DNA from: an uncultured Dehalococcoidia bacterium
GTDB lineage: Bacteria > Chloroflexota > Dehalococcoidia > Lucifugimonadales > CATQGZ01
Length of the DNA: 64,000 bases
Assembly: GCA_958295685.1 (NCBI GenBank)
Contig: OY282365.1
Coordinates: 2,232,001-2,296,000, forward strand
Reading direction: 5' to 3'
Numbering within the stretch: the stretch's first letter is position 1; each line of letters starts with the position of its first letter. Under the pieces are notes generated by a model, which saw nothing but the letters and a program-made list of their open reading frames with translations, was not told the origin of the DNA and did not search any database. The translations under genes and the position numbers were made by a program. Positions 1 through 8,260 of this stretch are shown in pieces.

Positions 1-1
1 C

Positions 2-1351
2 GTGCTGGTCGGCGCGGGGGTGATGTCCCCGGACGAGCCTCTGGAGCTGGAGAGGGCGGGAGTCCCGGATGGATTTTCGGCTGGGGTTCTGGCCGAGGCG
101 CGGAGCATCCGGGGTGACGCGGCGATGAGCGAGCCTGGCCGGGCCGACTTGGTGGATGTCCCTGCGATCACGATCGACGAGGAGGATACGGCCGACAGGG
201 ACGACGCCCTTTCGGTGGAGGCGCTGCCGGACGGTTCCTTCCGTGTCTGGGTACACGTGGCGGACGCGGGCGCGCTGATTCCGGTCGGCGGTGAGGTGGA
301 CGCGGAGGCCGACAGGCGAATGTCGAGCCTGTATCTTCCGGACGTGAAGGTTCCCATGGCGCCTCGGGAGGTCTCTGAGGAGACGGGGAGCCTGAGGGCC
401 GGGGAGTTGAGGGCCGCCGTCAGCGTGACGGCGCGGATATCCTCGTCCGGCGACGTTCTGGACTGGGACGTGTCGCCGTCCGTTATCCGGAGCCGTGCGG
501 CTCTGTCGTACGAGGAGGCGGAGCGCGCCGCGTCCGACTCCGGGCATCGGTGGCACGAGGCCGTTTCGGGTCTCGGCGCGGTGGGGGATGTCCTGCGGCT
601 GAGGCGTGAGAGGGCGGGCGCGGTGACGATCGACCGTCCCGAGTTGGCCGTGCACGCGGGTCCGTCCGGCGAGGTCGACGTGCGGGTGGTCACGCGGACT
701 CCCGCGCGGAGGATGGTGGCCGAGCTGATGATTTTGTGCAACAGGCTGCTGGCGGAGTTCTGCGAGCGGGAGTCGCTGCCGGCGGTCTACCGCTCACAGC
801 CGGCGCCCGACTCGGACGGCCCGGGGGGCTGTGTGGAGGACGGCCCACTCTCGTGGTTTCTGGCGATGCGCAGGCTGCCGCCTGCTACGGTCTCGACGAG
901 GCCGGGGCCCCACGGCAGTCTCGGGGTTCCGGTCTATGTTCAGGCGACCTCTCCTCTGCGTAGATACCCGGACCTGGTGGTTCAGCGTCAGATCGTCCAG
1001 TTCCTGACTTCCGGGGAGGCGCGGTACTCCGAGGAGCAGATGGCGTCGGTGGCGCAGCGGGCGGAGGCGCAGTTCAGGGAGGCCGCGGCGATAGAGGAGT
1101 CGCGGAAGCGGTACTGGTTTCTGAAGTATCTGGGTCGGCGGCTGGAGGAGTCCGGCGGCCGTGAGGCTCTGTACGATGCGGTGGCGCTGGACCGCCGGCC
1201 GAGGCGGCCGGCTCTGCTGGAGTTGTCGCGCTACCCGTTCAGGTTCAGGGCCGAGCTGCCCGACGGGATTCATCCCGGCGACGTGGTGGTCATGAGGCTT
1301 CACGGGGTGGATCTGTGGCGCCGGGCGGCCCTGCTGGCGCACGCGGCGTAG
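2..1351 (+). CDS. RNB-domain ribonuclease (RNase II/R family), 5' end cut by window
   Basis: Exoribonuclease of the RNase II superfamily, which degrades RNA 3' to 5' in the cytoplasm. The visible 449 residues hold most of an RNB catalytic domain. The acidic metal-binding cluster TIDEEDTADRDDALSV lies near residue 57, followed by YLPDVKVPMAPREVS, MVAELMILCNRLLAEFC and the family signature TSPLRRYPDLVVQRQI near residue 315. The C-terminus is a short beta-rich segment without a clear S1 domain, closer to the chloroplast/cyanobacterial RNase II type than to E. coli RNase R. The frame is open to the window edge, so the GTG at base 2 is probably internal and the N-terminal part lies outside. A tRNA-Pro on the other strand follows 8 bases after the stop. 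Confidence 0.88.
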   Translation: MLVGAGVMSPDEPLELERAGVPDGFSAGVLAEARSIRGDAAMSEPGRADLVDVPAITIDEEDTADRDDALSVEALPDGSFRVWVHVADAGALIPVGGEVDAEADRRMSSLYLPDVKVPMAPREVSEETGSLRAGELRAAVSVTARISSSGDVLDWDVSPSVIRSRAALSYEEAERAASDSGHRWHEAVSGLGAVGDVLRLRRERAGAVTIDRPELAVHAGPSGEVDVRVVTRTPARRMVAELMILCNRLLAEFCERESLPAVYRSQPAPDSDGPGGCVEDGPLSWFLAMRRLPPATVSTRPGPHGSLGVPVYVQATSPLRRYPDLVVQRQIVQFLTSGEARYSEEQMASVAQRAEAQFREAAAIEESRKRYWFLKYLGRRLEESGGREALYDAVALDRRPRRPALLELSRYPFRFRAELPDGIHPGDVVVMRLHGVDLWRRAALLAHAA

Positions 1352-1359
1352 GCGGGTGG

Positions 1360-1431
1360 TCGGGGTGGCCGGGATCGAACCGGCGACCTCCTGCTCCCAA
1401 AGCAGGCGCGCTTCCGCTGCGCCACACCCCG
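1360..1431 (-). tRNA. tRNA-Pro (anticodon TGG)
   Basis: On the minus strand the sequence folds as a full cloverleaf. The 7-bp acceptor stem is CGGGGTG with CACCCCG and the discriminator is A. The anticodon stem is CCTGC/GCAGG with loop TTTGGGA, giving anticodon TGG. The T-arm contains GGTTCGATCCC. CCA is not encoded. Confidence 0.95.
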
Positions 1432-1584
1432 ACAGGACCGATGATAGAGTGAGTCCGGCGTCGTGGCAAGACGCCAAGAGGCCAGTGACCGGCCGGTCTT
1501 CGCGCCATCGCCCGACTGACTGCGGCTGACGGTCGGTCTCTGCGCCCGGCGGCCTCGGGGCCATGCCTGCCCGGGCCGTTCTGG

Positions 1585-1771
1585 GCGAATTTTTTGCCGA
1601 AGTGTCACATTTTAGGGGCATTTCGTAGCTGAGAGGGCCGATTTTGGCTGACACTATGTGACACTATGTGACACTTATGTGACAGGCGCTTCAGGAGTCC
1701 TGCGGGCTGGTTTGTGGAGAGAGGCGGCTGTGTCATGGGTAAACTCTAGCACAGCGGTTCGGGGTTGTCAA
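1585..1771 (-). repeat. Dispersed promoter-array element, type A, copy A1
   Basis: Read on the minus strand, this starts with TTGACA, a 17-base spacer and TAGAGT. A leader of about 55 bases follows, then about four units of TGTCACATAAG/TGTCACATAG (plus-strand 1648-1684). After these comes the core CCTCTCAGCTACGAAATG, then an inverted heptamer TGTGACA and a TTCGGCAAAAAA tail. The same order occurs in copy A2 (30.2-30.4 kb). The array units of 10-11 bases shift the reading frame, so a coding role is unlikely. The interval between the tRNA-Pro and the hydrolase (about 460 bases) contains nothing else I recognise. Confidence 0.8.
1743..1771 (-). promoter_or_regulatory. Sigma-70-like promoter of element A1
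   Basis: Minus-strand TTGACA (plus 1766-1771), exactly 17 bases, then TAGAGT (plus 1743-1748). The same hexamers and spacing recur in the other four promoter-bearing copies of the element, which supports conservation rather than chance. Confidence 0.65.
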
Positions 1772-1892
1772 ATCCTGCGGGTCTTGAGTGGCCGCCACTG
1801 ACCTGACGACATAGGAGCGCCCGTCTGCTCACCGCGCTCGAGGGTGTTTTCAGCGCTTTCCGGCACTCTGTGGGCGCCCTCGAATCCGAAAT

Positions 1893-2669
1893 TCACTTCA
1901 CGTCTGCGCTGTCCGGGGCCGAGATGAAGCGCGCGAGCGCGTCGAAATAGGGCTCACCGCCAACGAGGTAGACGTCGTCGTGTCCCGCTCCCTCGACGGT
2001 GAAGAAGGTTTTGGGGACCCTCGCCGCTTCCCACAGCTCTTGGCCCATCGTGAGGGGCACGACGTCGTCCCTGTCTCCATGGAGAACCATGAGTGGAGCC
2101 CGCACGCGGTGGATCTTCGACAGGGAGTCGAACTTGCTCCTCACGACCACGCCTGTGGGGAGTATGGCTGAGAGCAGCGGGTTCGAGCGCTTCGCCATAG
2201 CGCGTATGGAGGTGAACGGCGACTCCAGTATCAGGGCCCTGGTCTCGTGCCGCGCCGCCATTTCGACGGCGACCGCGCATCCGAGCGAGCGTCCGAAGAG
2301 CGCGACCTGGTTCTTCGGGTCGATCCCGCGGCGCTGCTCGAGATAGGCGATTGCGGCTTCCCCGTCTCTGTACAGGCCGTCCTCCGACGGGCTGCCGCCG
2401 CTCCGCCCGTATCCCCTGTAGTCGAATATGAAGATGCCTGTCCCGAGGCGGTGATGAAGCATGAGGATGTTCTGGACACGGTGGCTGACGTTGCCCGCGT
2501 TGCCGTGGAACCAGAGTAGCGCCGTGTCGGCGCGGCCCGGTACGAACCAGCCGTGGAGGCTCACTCCGTCCGAGGTGTCGAAGAGGACGTCCTCGAACTC
2601 CAGTCCCGCGTCGGCCGGACCGGACGTCAGGTCACGGGAGGGGAAGAATATGAACATTCTATCCATCAA
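1893..2669 (-). CDS. Alpha/beta hydrolase (YfhR/BEM46-like serine hydrolase)
   Basis: A 258-residue alpha/beta-fold hydrolase; substrate unknown. The oxyanion-hole motif WFHGNAGN is near residue 53 and the nucleophile elbow is LFGRSLGCAVA (G-x-S-x-G) near residue 125. The acid is probably in HGDRDDVVPL and the catalytic His in GAGHDDVY near the C-terminus. The N-terminal FFPSRDL and the YRGYGRSGGSP stretch match the YfhR/BEM46 group, often membrane-associated; here the N-terminus (MMDRMFIFFPS) is only weakly hydrophobic. It stands alone between two copies of the dispersed repeat and points towards the tRNA-Pro. Confidence 0.85.
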   Translation of the reverse strand: MMDRMFIFFPSRDLTSGPADAGLEFEDVLFDTSDGVSLHGWFVPGRADTALLWFHGNAGNVSHRVQNILMLHHRLGTGIFIFDYRGYGRSGGSPSEDGLYRDGEAAIAYLEQRRGIDPKNQVALFGRSLGCAVAVEMAARHETRALILESPFTSIRAMAKRSNPLLSAILPTGVVVRSKFDSLSKIHRVRAPLMVLHGDRDDVVPLTMGQELWEAARVPKTFFTVEGAGHDDVYLVGGEPYFDALARFISAPDSADVK

Positions 2670-2744
2670 GCCGGCCTCTCCTTGCAGGGCGGGGCCGGCC
2701 TGCGCCGGTATGACGGTGGCTGTGGGATAACGGGAGTCCTCATA

Positions 2745-3052
2745 GACTTACCTGCCCGGCGTGTGAGGCGGGTTCGAGCAGAGGGGCAGGGCCGGTTTTT
2801 GCCGAAACTGTCCCAAACTGTTCCATTTTGTCCCATCTCGTAGCTGAGGGTTCGATTTCGTGGAACAAATGTGGGGCACTTGTGGAACAGATGTGGAACG
2901 GAACCGGAGCAGTTCTGGGACAATTGTGGGACAGGTCCCGGGGGTGAGGGCGCCCCTTGTGTGCCGGTTGGTTCCGTGCACGTGGTTCGGCATGACCATG
3001 GCTGCGTTCCTTTCCACGCGAATATCCTAGTACATGGGTTCGCGGATGTCAA
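2745..3052 (-). repeat. Dispersed promoter-array element, type B, copy B1
   Basis: Minus-strand order: TTGACA-17-TAGGAT promoter (plus 3024-3052); a leader with a start codon whose frame reads MVMPNHVHG; seven 11-base units of TGTCCCACAAT/TGTTCCACAAG type (plus 2857-2933); the core ACCCTCAGCTACGAGA; three inverted heptamers TGGGACA, TGGAACA, TGGGACA with 10-base period (plus 2805-2835); then TTTCGGCAAAAACC. Beyond it (plus 2686-2735) lies a GC-rich palindrome-type repeat containing GCCGGCCTGCGCCGG, also seen after copy B3. The 757-base gap before the amidohydrolase holds only this element and an adjacent satellite. Confidence 0.85.
2748..3017 (-). pseudogene. HUH-motif remnant of an IS200/REP-associated tyrosine transposase inside B1
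   Basis: The minus-strand frame from 3017 reads ERNAAMVMPNHVHG and then diverges into the 11-base array. MPNHVH is the metal-binding HUH motif of Y1 transposases (IS200/IS605 and REP-associated RAYT proteins), normally preceded by a segment like AYVVMPNHVHG. The Tyr-bearing helix and the rest of the about 180-residue domain are absent. I read it as a decayed transposase fragment captured in the repeat, not a working protein. The same peptide occurs in B2 and B3 with synonymous differences. Confidence 0.5.
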
Positions 3053-3055
3053 GAG

Positions 3056-3228
3056 GCTGGGGCAGTGGGCAGTGGCCGGTGGGCAGTGGCCAGTGGCAGT
3101 GGAGAGTGGAGAGTGGAGAGTGGGGAGTGACCCAGACCCCCTGCCAGGGAGGGAGAACGTGGCGAGTGGCAGGGGGCCGGGGCAGTGGAGAGTGGAGTGT
3201 GACCCCAGGCCCCCTGCCAGAGGAATGA
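3056..3228 (+). repeat. GTGGAGA/GGCAGTGG satellite next to B1
   Basis: A short-period tandem repeat: several GGCAGTGG and GGCCAGTGG words, then tandem GTGGAGA units, then two copies of an ACCCCCTGCCAG/CCCCCTGCCAG boundary separated by GAGAACGTGGCGAGTGG. The inverted counterpart sits at 39640-39728, again on the promoter-proximal side of a type B element, so it belongs to the same composite repeat. Confidence 0.75.
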
Positions 3229-3267
3229 CGGATGAGCGGCTTGGGGAGAACGCGCACGTGGGGGCGC

Positions 3268-3276
3268 TGGTATAAT
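3268..3276 (+). promoter_or_regulatory. Extended -10 promoter candidate TGGTATAAT
   Basis: A perfect extended -10 (TG-N-TATAAT) with no convincing -35 box. It lies about 150 bases before the amidohydrolase start. Similar TGnTAnAAT motifs precede genes at 12032, 18341, 24185 and 57881. Confidence 0.5.
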
Positions 3277-3426
3277 CGGGTGATTCCGTTTTCCTGAGCG
3301 TGTCGAGGGGCACGCCGCCGCGGGCGCGCGGTCGAGGTTGGCGGCCTGTCGGTCAAGCCGGGCTTCAGGTGGTATACGCCGGTGTTGTCAAGCGGGGGCT
3401 GGCATGAGCAGGAACCTGTCTTCACG

Positions 3427-4284
3427 ATGATAATCGACTTCCATACGCACATCTTCCCGCCGGAGGCGCGCCGGCGCAGGGAGCGGTATCTCAAGATCGA
3501 CGCCACCTTCGCGGAGTTGTACGCCGATCCGAGGGCCCGCATGTCAAGCGCCGAGGAGCTTCTGGAGGCGATGGATATCGACGGGGTGGCGGCGTCGGTC
3601 GTGATGGGGGTCGGCTGGAGCGATCCGGGCCTGGCGCGTGAGTCGAACGATTACGTGATAGACGCGGCGAGTTCCTCCAATGGCAGGCTGATCGGGTTCG
3701 CCTCGGCGAATCCGACTCGGGGCGGCGCGGCGGCCATCGAGGTGGACCGCTGCGTTCGGGCGGGTCTGCGCGGAGTGGGTGAGCTTCACCCCGATACACA
3801 GTCGTTCGACATAGGCAGCCCGGCGACCATGGCGCCGCTCATGGAGGTGGTGACGGAGCACGGCTTGGTCGTGACGACCCATTCGTCCGAGCCTGTAGGC
3901 CACGCCTATGCGGGGAAGGGAGAGACTCGCCCGGAGGCGCTGTGGAGGTTCATCCTGAACTTTCCGGGGGCGCGGATAGTGTGCGCGCACTGGGGAGGGG
4001 GCCTGCCGTTCTACGCGCTGATGCCGGAGGTGCGCGAGAGTCTGGGGGGTGTGTACTTCGACACGGCCGCATCGCCGTTTCTCTACGAGCCGGGGGTGTT
4101 CGAGGCAACGGCCGGGCTGGTCGGCGCAGAGAGGATACTGTTCGGGAGCGACTTTCCGCTGCTCCGCGCTTCCAGGCTGCTCAGCCAGATCGACGAGTCG
4201 GGGCTGTCGCGTTCGGAGGCTCAGGCCGTCAAGGGGGGCAACGCCGCGCGTCTGCTGGGTCTCCCGCGGCCTTCGGCCGTGTAG
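3427..4284 (+). CDS. Amidohydrolase, ACMSD-like TIM-barrel metal hydrolase
   Basis: A metal-dependent amidohydrolase/decarboxylase of the ACMSD (PF04909) group, 285 residues from the ATG at 3427. The N-terminal HxH metal motif is IIDFHTHIFP; further metal or catalytic residues are in VTTHSSEPVG (His), VCAHWGGGLPFY (His) and FGSDFPLL (Asp) near residue 245. The frame is open to a GTG at 3382, but MIIDFHTH is the family's usual beginning, so 3427 is preferred. The substrate cannot be read from the sequence. The gene converges tightly with the FIST gene, leaving a 1-base gap. Confidence 0.85.
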   Translation: MIIDFHTHIFPPEARRRRERYLKIDATFAELYADPRARMSSAEELLEAMDIDGVAASVVMGVGWSDPGLARESNDYVIDAASSSNGRLIGFASANPTRGGAAAIEVDRCVRAGLRGVGELHPDTQSFDIGSPATMAPLMEVVTEHGLVVTTHSSEPVGHAYAGKGETRPEALWRFILNFPGARIVCAHWGGGLPFYALMPEVRESLGGVYFDTAASPFLYEPGVFEATAGLVGAERILFGSDFPLLRASRLLSQIDESGLSRSEAQAVKGGNAARLLGLPRPSAV

Positions 4285-4285
4285 G

Positions 4286-5479
4286 TCAGCCTGCCCGCCT
4301 CGGTCGGAATATGCCGAACGAGCTGGTGTAGCCGTGCAGGTAGGTGGAGCCTCCGACCTGTCCTATCTCGCCGTTGCAGAAGAACCCGCCCAGCGGCAGC
4401 GGGCCGACCCTGTCACGGAACACGTCGGTGTCGTGGTCGGGCCTTCCGTATAGGTAGGATCCTCTGCCGAGGCACGAGAACAGCAGCGCGCCCGATTCTT
4501 CGTCGGTTCGCCGGCCCGCCGCGTAGCGTGTGAGCAGGGCGTCGAGTTCCTGCGCGGAGGTGTCGGCGTCGCGCAGGTGGAACTGGGCTATCCGGCCTTC
4601 TTCGAGCTTCTCGGCCACAGCGAGCGAGCCGGTGCGTGGGTCGAGGCCGGCGAGGTTCCTTACCAGGAAGTCGCCCGGCTGGGGGTCATCGTTGAAGGGG
4701 TCGATCACTATGCCGACGAACAGGGATTGCTGCGCGAGTGACTTGTCCCGTTCGTCCAAGCCGTCGAAGGTTTCCCTCAGCGCCTCTATGGGTGGTCGTC
4801 CGTCCAGTTCCGTGAGGATGCTTCCGTTGCATCCCGTGATACGCATGGGCCGCCCGATCGGTCGGCATCCCTGGGCGACCACGGTGTCTACTTCGAGGCC
4901 GCCGTGCATGGCAAGGCCCACGATGCCCGACCGGTGGACGCCGCCTCCGAGATAGAGGGCGTTGCCTTCGGGCCTAGCCGCGCCGCTGGCCAGGCCTCCG
5001 ATCTTCGGGCTGCGTGGGAATGCGAAGTCCAGGCCGCTCAGCAGGCTGTCTCCGCGGACGCTGAAGGGGTCGGCCAGGATGAGGAACACGGGGTCGTTTC
5101 GGGCGTCAGCCTTCACTGCGTCCTCCCACGCGGCTGGGGGCGCGTCTCCGTCCGGCAGGACGGACTCGTCGGGGAGGTGGAATGGGACGATCCGGACGGT
5201 TGGCATGTGCGCGGCCGTCAGGGCGACTCCAGGCCTGCGCTCGATCTCTCTCCCGGCGCCGATGACACCTCCGGCCGAGCAGCCGATAATCATGACCGGC
5301 CCCATCAGATCGCGCACCGCCCGGGGGACATGCTCGAATTGGGATTCGTGGTGGGCGGAGACGAAGGCGACGACGAGGTCGGGAGTGGCCCCGTCGAGTT
5401 CTTCCAGGAGCCGCTCGGCGCATTCTTCGACAGCGTCTGCCAGTCGGACCGCCTCGGAGACCGCGGAGCTCCATTTCAT
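4286..5479 (-). CDS. FIST N/C-domain sensory protein
   Basis: A 397-residue protein with the two-part FIST architecture (FIST_N about residues 30-225, FIST_C about 230-375), a putative small-ligand sensory module. Recognisable pieces are ATPDLVVAFVSAHH at the start, VMIIGCSAGGVIGAGREIE in FIST_N, and the C-terminal FSCLGRGSYLYG ... GFFCNGEIGQVGGSTYLHGYTS, typical of FIST_C. There are no signal peptide or membrane spans and no fused output domain, so a partner protein is expected in trans. A GGGAGGAAAG ribosome-binding site precedes the ATG. It is divergent from thpR across a 55-base gap. Confidence 0.85.
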   Translation of the reverse strand: MKWSSAVSEAVRLADAVEECAERLLEELDGATPDLVVAFVSAHHESQFEHVPRAVRDLMGPVMIIGCSAGGVIGAGREIERRPGVALTAAHMPTVRIVPFHLPDESVLPDGDAPPAAWEDAVKADARNDPVFLILADPFSVRGDSLLSGLDFAFPRSPKIGGLASGAARPEGNALYLGGGVHRSGIVGLAMHGGLEVDTVVAQGCRPIGRPMRITGCNGSILTELDGRPPIEALRETFDGLDERDKSLAQQSLFVGIVIDPFNDDPQPGDFLVRNLAGLDPRTGSLAVAEKLEEGRIAQFHLRDADTSAQELDALLTRYAAGRRTDEESGALLFSCLGRGSYLYGRPDHDTDVFRDRVGPLPLGGFFCNGEIGQVGGSTYLHGYTSSFGIFRPRRAG

Positions 5480-5519
5480 CGAACTTTCCTCCCGGCCTAC
5501 AGTGTATCAGAGCCTGAGA

Positions 5520-5528
5520 TGGTAGGAT
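5520..5528 (+). promoter_or_regulatory. Extended -10 TGGTAGGAT six bases before thpR
   Basis: TGGTAGGAT ends at 5528 and the thpR ATG begins at 5535. Initiation at the usual distance would place the transcript start on the start codon, suggesting a leaderless mRNA. The ahbAB gene at 40198 has the same spacing. Confidence 0.45.
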
Positions 5529-5534
5529 TCTTCC

Positions 5535-6134
5535 ATGGTGGAGACTGTCAGGGCCTTCGTAGCCGCCGAGCTTCAGCGGGACGTGATGGACGAGCTTGGC
5601 CGGGTGGTTTCGACTCTGGCCGGAGCGGGCGTCAGGGGTCTGCGAGTGGTCAGGCCGGAGGGGGCGCACCTGACGCTCAAGTTTCTGGGCAGCGTGCCGG
5701 AGGGCGAGGTGGGTGCGGTTGGCCGGGCGGTTTCGGCCGCCGCCGGTCGGTGGGGGCCTCTGAAGTTGACGGTGGGGGGCTTTGGGGCCTATCCGGGAGA
5801 GCATTCGCCGCGGGTGTTGTGGGTGGGGGTGAGCGGGCCGGAGGCGCTGTTCGGCCTCCGGGCGGATATCGAGGAGTCGCTGGTGTCTTTCGGGGTGCAG
5901 AGAGACCGGCGCGCCTGGTCTCCTCATATCACGCTGGCGCGTATCCGCGACGGCGTGGGCAGGCTCGACCGCAGGCGATGCTGGGAGACGCTCGCCCGCC
6001 TGGAGCCGGTGTTCAGAAGGACGATGGTATCGGACGTGAGCCTGATCAGCAGCGAGCTCGCGCCCGGTGGAGCCGTATACCGCACCCTCGGGACGTTCGC
6101 AATGGGGAGGACGGCGTCCGAGTCCGCCATCTGA
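5535..6134 (+). CDS. thpR: RNA 2',3'-cyclic phosphodiesterase (2H family)
   Basis: A 199-residue member of the 2H phosphoesterase superfamily (bacterial LigT/ThpR), which opens 2',3'-cyclic phosphates and can join tRNA half-molecules in vitro. Both HxT motifs are present: AHLTLKFLG near residue 46 and PHITLARIR near residue 133. N-terminal VRAFVAAEL and C-terminal FRRTMVSDVSLISSELAPGGAVYRTL are typical. The length matches the family. It is followed after 90 bases by an acyl-CoA dehydrogenase on the same strand. Confidence 0.92.
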   Translation: MVETVRAFVAAELQRDVMDELGRVVSTLAGAGVRGLRVVRPEGAHLTLKFLGSVPEGEVGAVGRAVSAAAGRWGPLKLTVGGFGAYPGEHSPRVLWVGVSGPEALFGLRADIEESLVSFGVQRDRRAWSPHITLARIRDGVGRLDRRRCWETLARLEPVFRRTMVSDVSLISSELAPGGAVYRTLGTFAMGRTASESAI

Positions 6135-6224
6135 GTTCGAGGGGGACGGGTTCACCGGCGGGGTGGACCGCCACGATTCAGGGATTTCGTCCAGAGCGGA
6201 CGAGGTCCGAATGGGAGGGCAGCA

Positions 6225-7409
6225 GTGGATTTTCGGTTCACGGACGAACAGGATGAGATGCGCCGCGAGATACGCGCGTTCCTGACCCGGCGCCTGGGGG
6301 ATGACTGGGTTGGGATAGATCCTGACGCCTATTTCACCGACGAGAATTGGCCGCTGGTCAGTGGGCTGACGTTGGAGCTTGCGGAGAAGGGCTGGCTCAC
6401 CCTCGGATGGCCGGAGGAGTACGGGGGTCTGGGAGGTTCCCACGTCGACCGTATGATATACAGCGAGGAGACGGCCTACTTTCGGGCGCCGACGCGCGCG
6501 TCGCTGATAGGTGTGGATCTGGTCGGGCCCACGCTGATGCTGTACGGCACCGAGGAGCAGAAGTCTCGATTTCTTCCGGAGATCGCGGACGGCTCGGCGG
6601 TCTACTGCCAGGGGTTCAGCGAGCCGGGGTCGGGCTCGGACCTGGCGTCCCTGGAGCTCAGGGCTGAGAAGGACGGCGACGATTACGTTCTCAACGGGAC
6701 GAAGATATGGACCAGCGGCGCGCACCGGTCCAACCGGTGCTATCTGATGGCGCGTACCGACCCTTCCGCGAGGAAGCATCGGGGGATCAGCGTCTTCATC
6801 GCGGACATGGACACGCCCGGAATCGAGGTCAGGCCGATCCTGAACACGTACGGTCTGGAGTACTTCAACCAGGTGTTCTTCGAGGACGCGCGCGTGCCAG
6901 CGGAGAACATGATCGGCGATAGGGACAGGGGATGGTACGCGGCGGCGGCGAGCCTGGACTTCGAGCGGTCGGGGATCGCGCAGTTCGCGTGGAACAGGCG
7001 GAGTCTGGAGGAGATCGGGCGGGTGGCAAGAGAGGAGCGGATCGGCGGGAGGCGTCCGTGGGACGACGCGATGATCAGGCGGCGCGCGGCCGAGCTGTGG
7101 ACGGCCAACGAGGCGGGCCGTATGGTGGCGTACAAGGTGGGCTGGATGCAGAGTCGGGGGATGGTGCCGAACATGGAGGCCTCGGTGTCCAAGCTCATGG
7201 GCAGCGAGACGGCTCAGGGGATAGCGGAGCTCGGCATGAAGGCCGCGGGCGGCTATGGTCTGCTGGACCGGGGGTCTCGCCGGGCTCTGCTGGACGGTCG
7301 GCCCGGCAGGGAGTGGATGGACTCGGTCTCGTTCACGATCAGGGCGGGCACGTCTGAGATACAGCGTAACGTGATAGCGACGCGAGGTTTGGGGCTGCCG
7401 CGCGGCTGA
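6225..7409 (+). CDS. Acyl-CoA dehydrogenase family protein
   Basis: FAD-dependent acyl-CoA dehydrogenase, 394 residues, full length. N-terminal helical domain MDFRFTDEQDEMRREIRAFL; middle beta domain with YCQGFSEPGSGSDLASLELR and VLNGTKIWTSGAHRSN; C-terminal helical domain with RSGIAQFAWNRRSLEEI and the final IRAGTSEIQRNVIATRGLGLPR, the usual FAD/dimer signature. The Glu at the usual catalytic position is not obvious by eye, so chain-length class is not assigned. It probably acts in fatty-acid, branched-chain or other acyl-CoA oxidation. It converges with the TauE gene with 2 bases between. Confidence 0.92.
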   Translation: MDFRFTDEQDEMRREIRAFLTRRLGDDWVGIDPDAYFTDENWPLVSGLTLELAEKGWLTLGWPEEYGGLGGSHVDRMIYSEETAYFRAPTRASLIGVDLVGPTLMLYGTEEQKSRFLPEIADGSAVYCQGFSEPGSGSDLASLELRAEKDGDDYVLNGTKIWTSGAHRSNRCYLMARTDPSARKHRGISVFIADMDTPGIEVRPILNTYGLEYFNQVFFEDARVPAENMIGDRDRGWYAAAASLDFERSGIAQFAWNRRSLEEIGRVAREERIGGRRPWDDAMIRRRAAELWTANEAGRMVAYKVGWMQSRGMVPNMEASVSKLMGSETAQGIAELGMKAAGGYGLLDRGSRRALLDGRPGREWMDSVSFTIRAGTSEIQRNVIATRGLGLPRG

Positions 7410-7411
7410 GG

Positions 7412-8260
7412 TTAGCCGAGGGCGGCCCGTCGGAAGGCCTGCCATCCGAGGGCGACGGCGACGGCCATCAGCACCCAGCCCATCGTGAGGAGCAGCGTCC
7501 GCACGCTGGCGCGGCCCGTGAGCCTGGCTCCGTAGTAGCTTCCTGCCATGGCGCCCGCGCCCATGAGGACGAGAAGCGGGTAATCCACCTCGCCTCGGTA
7601 GGCGTAGGCGAGCCAGCCCGCCGCGCCCATGGCGAAGCCGGTCAGGAGGTTGGTGCCCGCCACTATCCTGAGGTCCATCTTCAGAAGGCGGACCATCGCA
7701 GGGAGCCGGAGGCTCCCCAGTATGAGGCCCACGGCGCCTCCGAGGATTCCTATGGTCAGCCCGATCGCCGCGCTGCCTCCCAGCCATCGCCAGTCGGGAG
7801 GGCCGGGCCTGGGGCTTCCGGCTGCGGGGTCGTCTTCCTCGGCCTCTTCTTTGCGCTTGCGCGCGAGCGCGGTGAGTTCCACGCTTTGCCAGGCCACCAC
7901 GAGGGCCACACCCGCCATCAGGAGCGGCTCCGGTACGATCCAGCTCCAGAAGCCGCCCGCGAATGCGCCGACGACCGACGGGGCGCCCATGGCGAGGGCG
8001 ACTCTCAGATCGACCCTGCCCTCGCGGAGGTGTCTGTATGAGCCGGTCATCGCGCTCAGGCTGCTCACGAGTAGGTTGGTGCCTGCCGCGGCCGAAACGG
8101 GCATACCGAGGAACAGCATGATGGGTAGCCGTATGCTGCCGAGCGCGAGGCCCACGAAGCCGCCCAGCACACCGACGGCGACGGACACGACCGTGAGCAG
8201 AACGGCGTGCCACAGTAGGAGGTCGGAGGGCAGCCCCAGCTCCTCCAGGGGGATGTTCAA
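7412..8260 (-). CDS. TauE/SafE family membrane transporter
   Basis: A 282-residue polytopic membrane protein of the TauE/SafE (UPF0721) family, putative exporters of sulfite or other organosulfur anions. Two homologous halves are visible: LGGFVGLALGSIRLPIML with GTNLLVSSL near residues 33-70, and ILGGAVGLILGSLRLPAM with GTNLLTGF near residues 170-210. About eight membrane spans are expected. The start overlaps the stop of the DUF4129 gene by 4 bases, so it is translationally coupled as the last gene of the MoxR operon. Confidence 0.88.
   Translation of the reverse strand: MNIPLEELGLPSDLLLWHAVLLTVVSVAVGVLGGFVGLALGSIRLPIMLFLGMPVSAAAGTNLLVSSLSAMTGSYRHLREGRVDLRVALAMGAPSVVGAFAGGFWSWIVPEPLLMAGVALVVAWQSVELTALARKRKEEAEEDDPAAGSPRPGPPDWRWLGGSAAIGLTIGILGGAVGLILGSLRLPAMVRLLKMDLRIVAGTNLLTGFAMGAAGWLAYAYRGEVDYPLLVLMGAGAMAGSYYGARLTGRASVRTLLLTMGWVLMAVAVALGWQAFRRAALG

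Noticed and set aside
1585..1740. Coding frame MTQPPLSTNQPAGLLKRL after the A1 promoter
   Set aside because: The 10- and 11-base units change the frame in every copy, so no common peptide beyond the leader is conserved.
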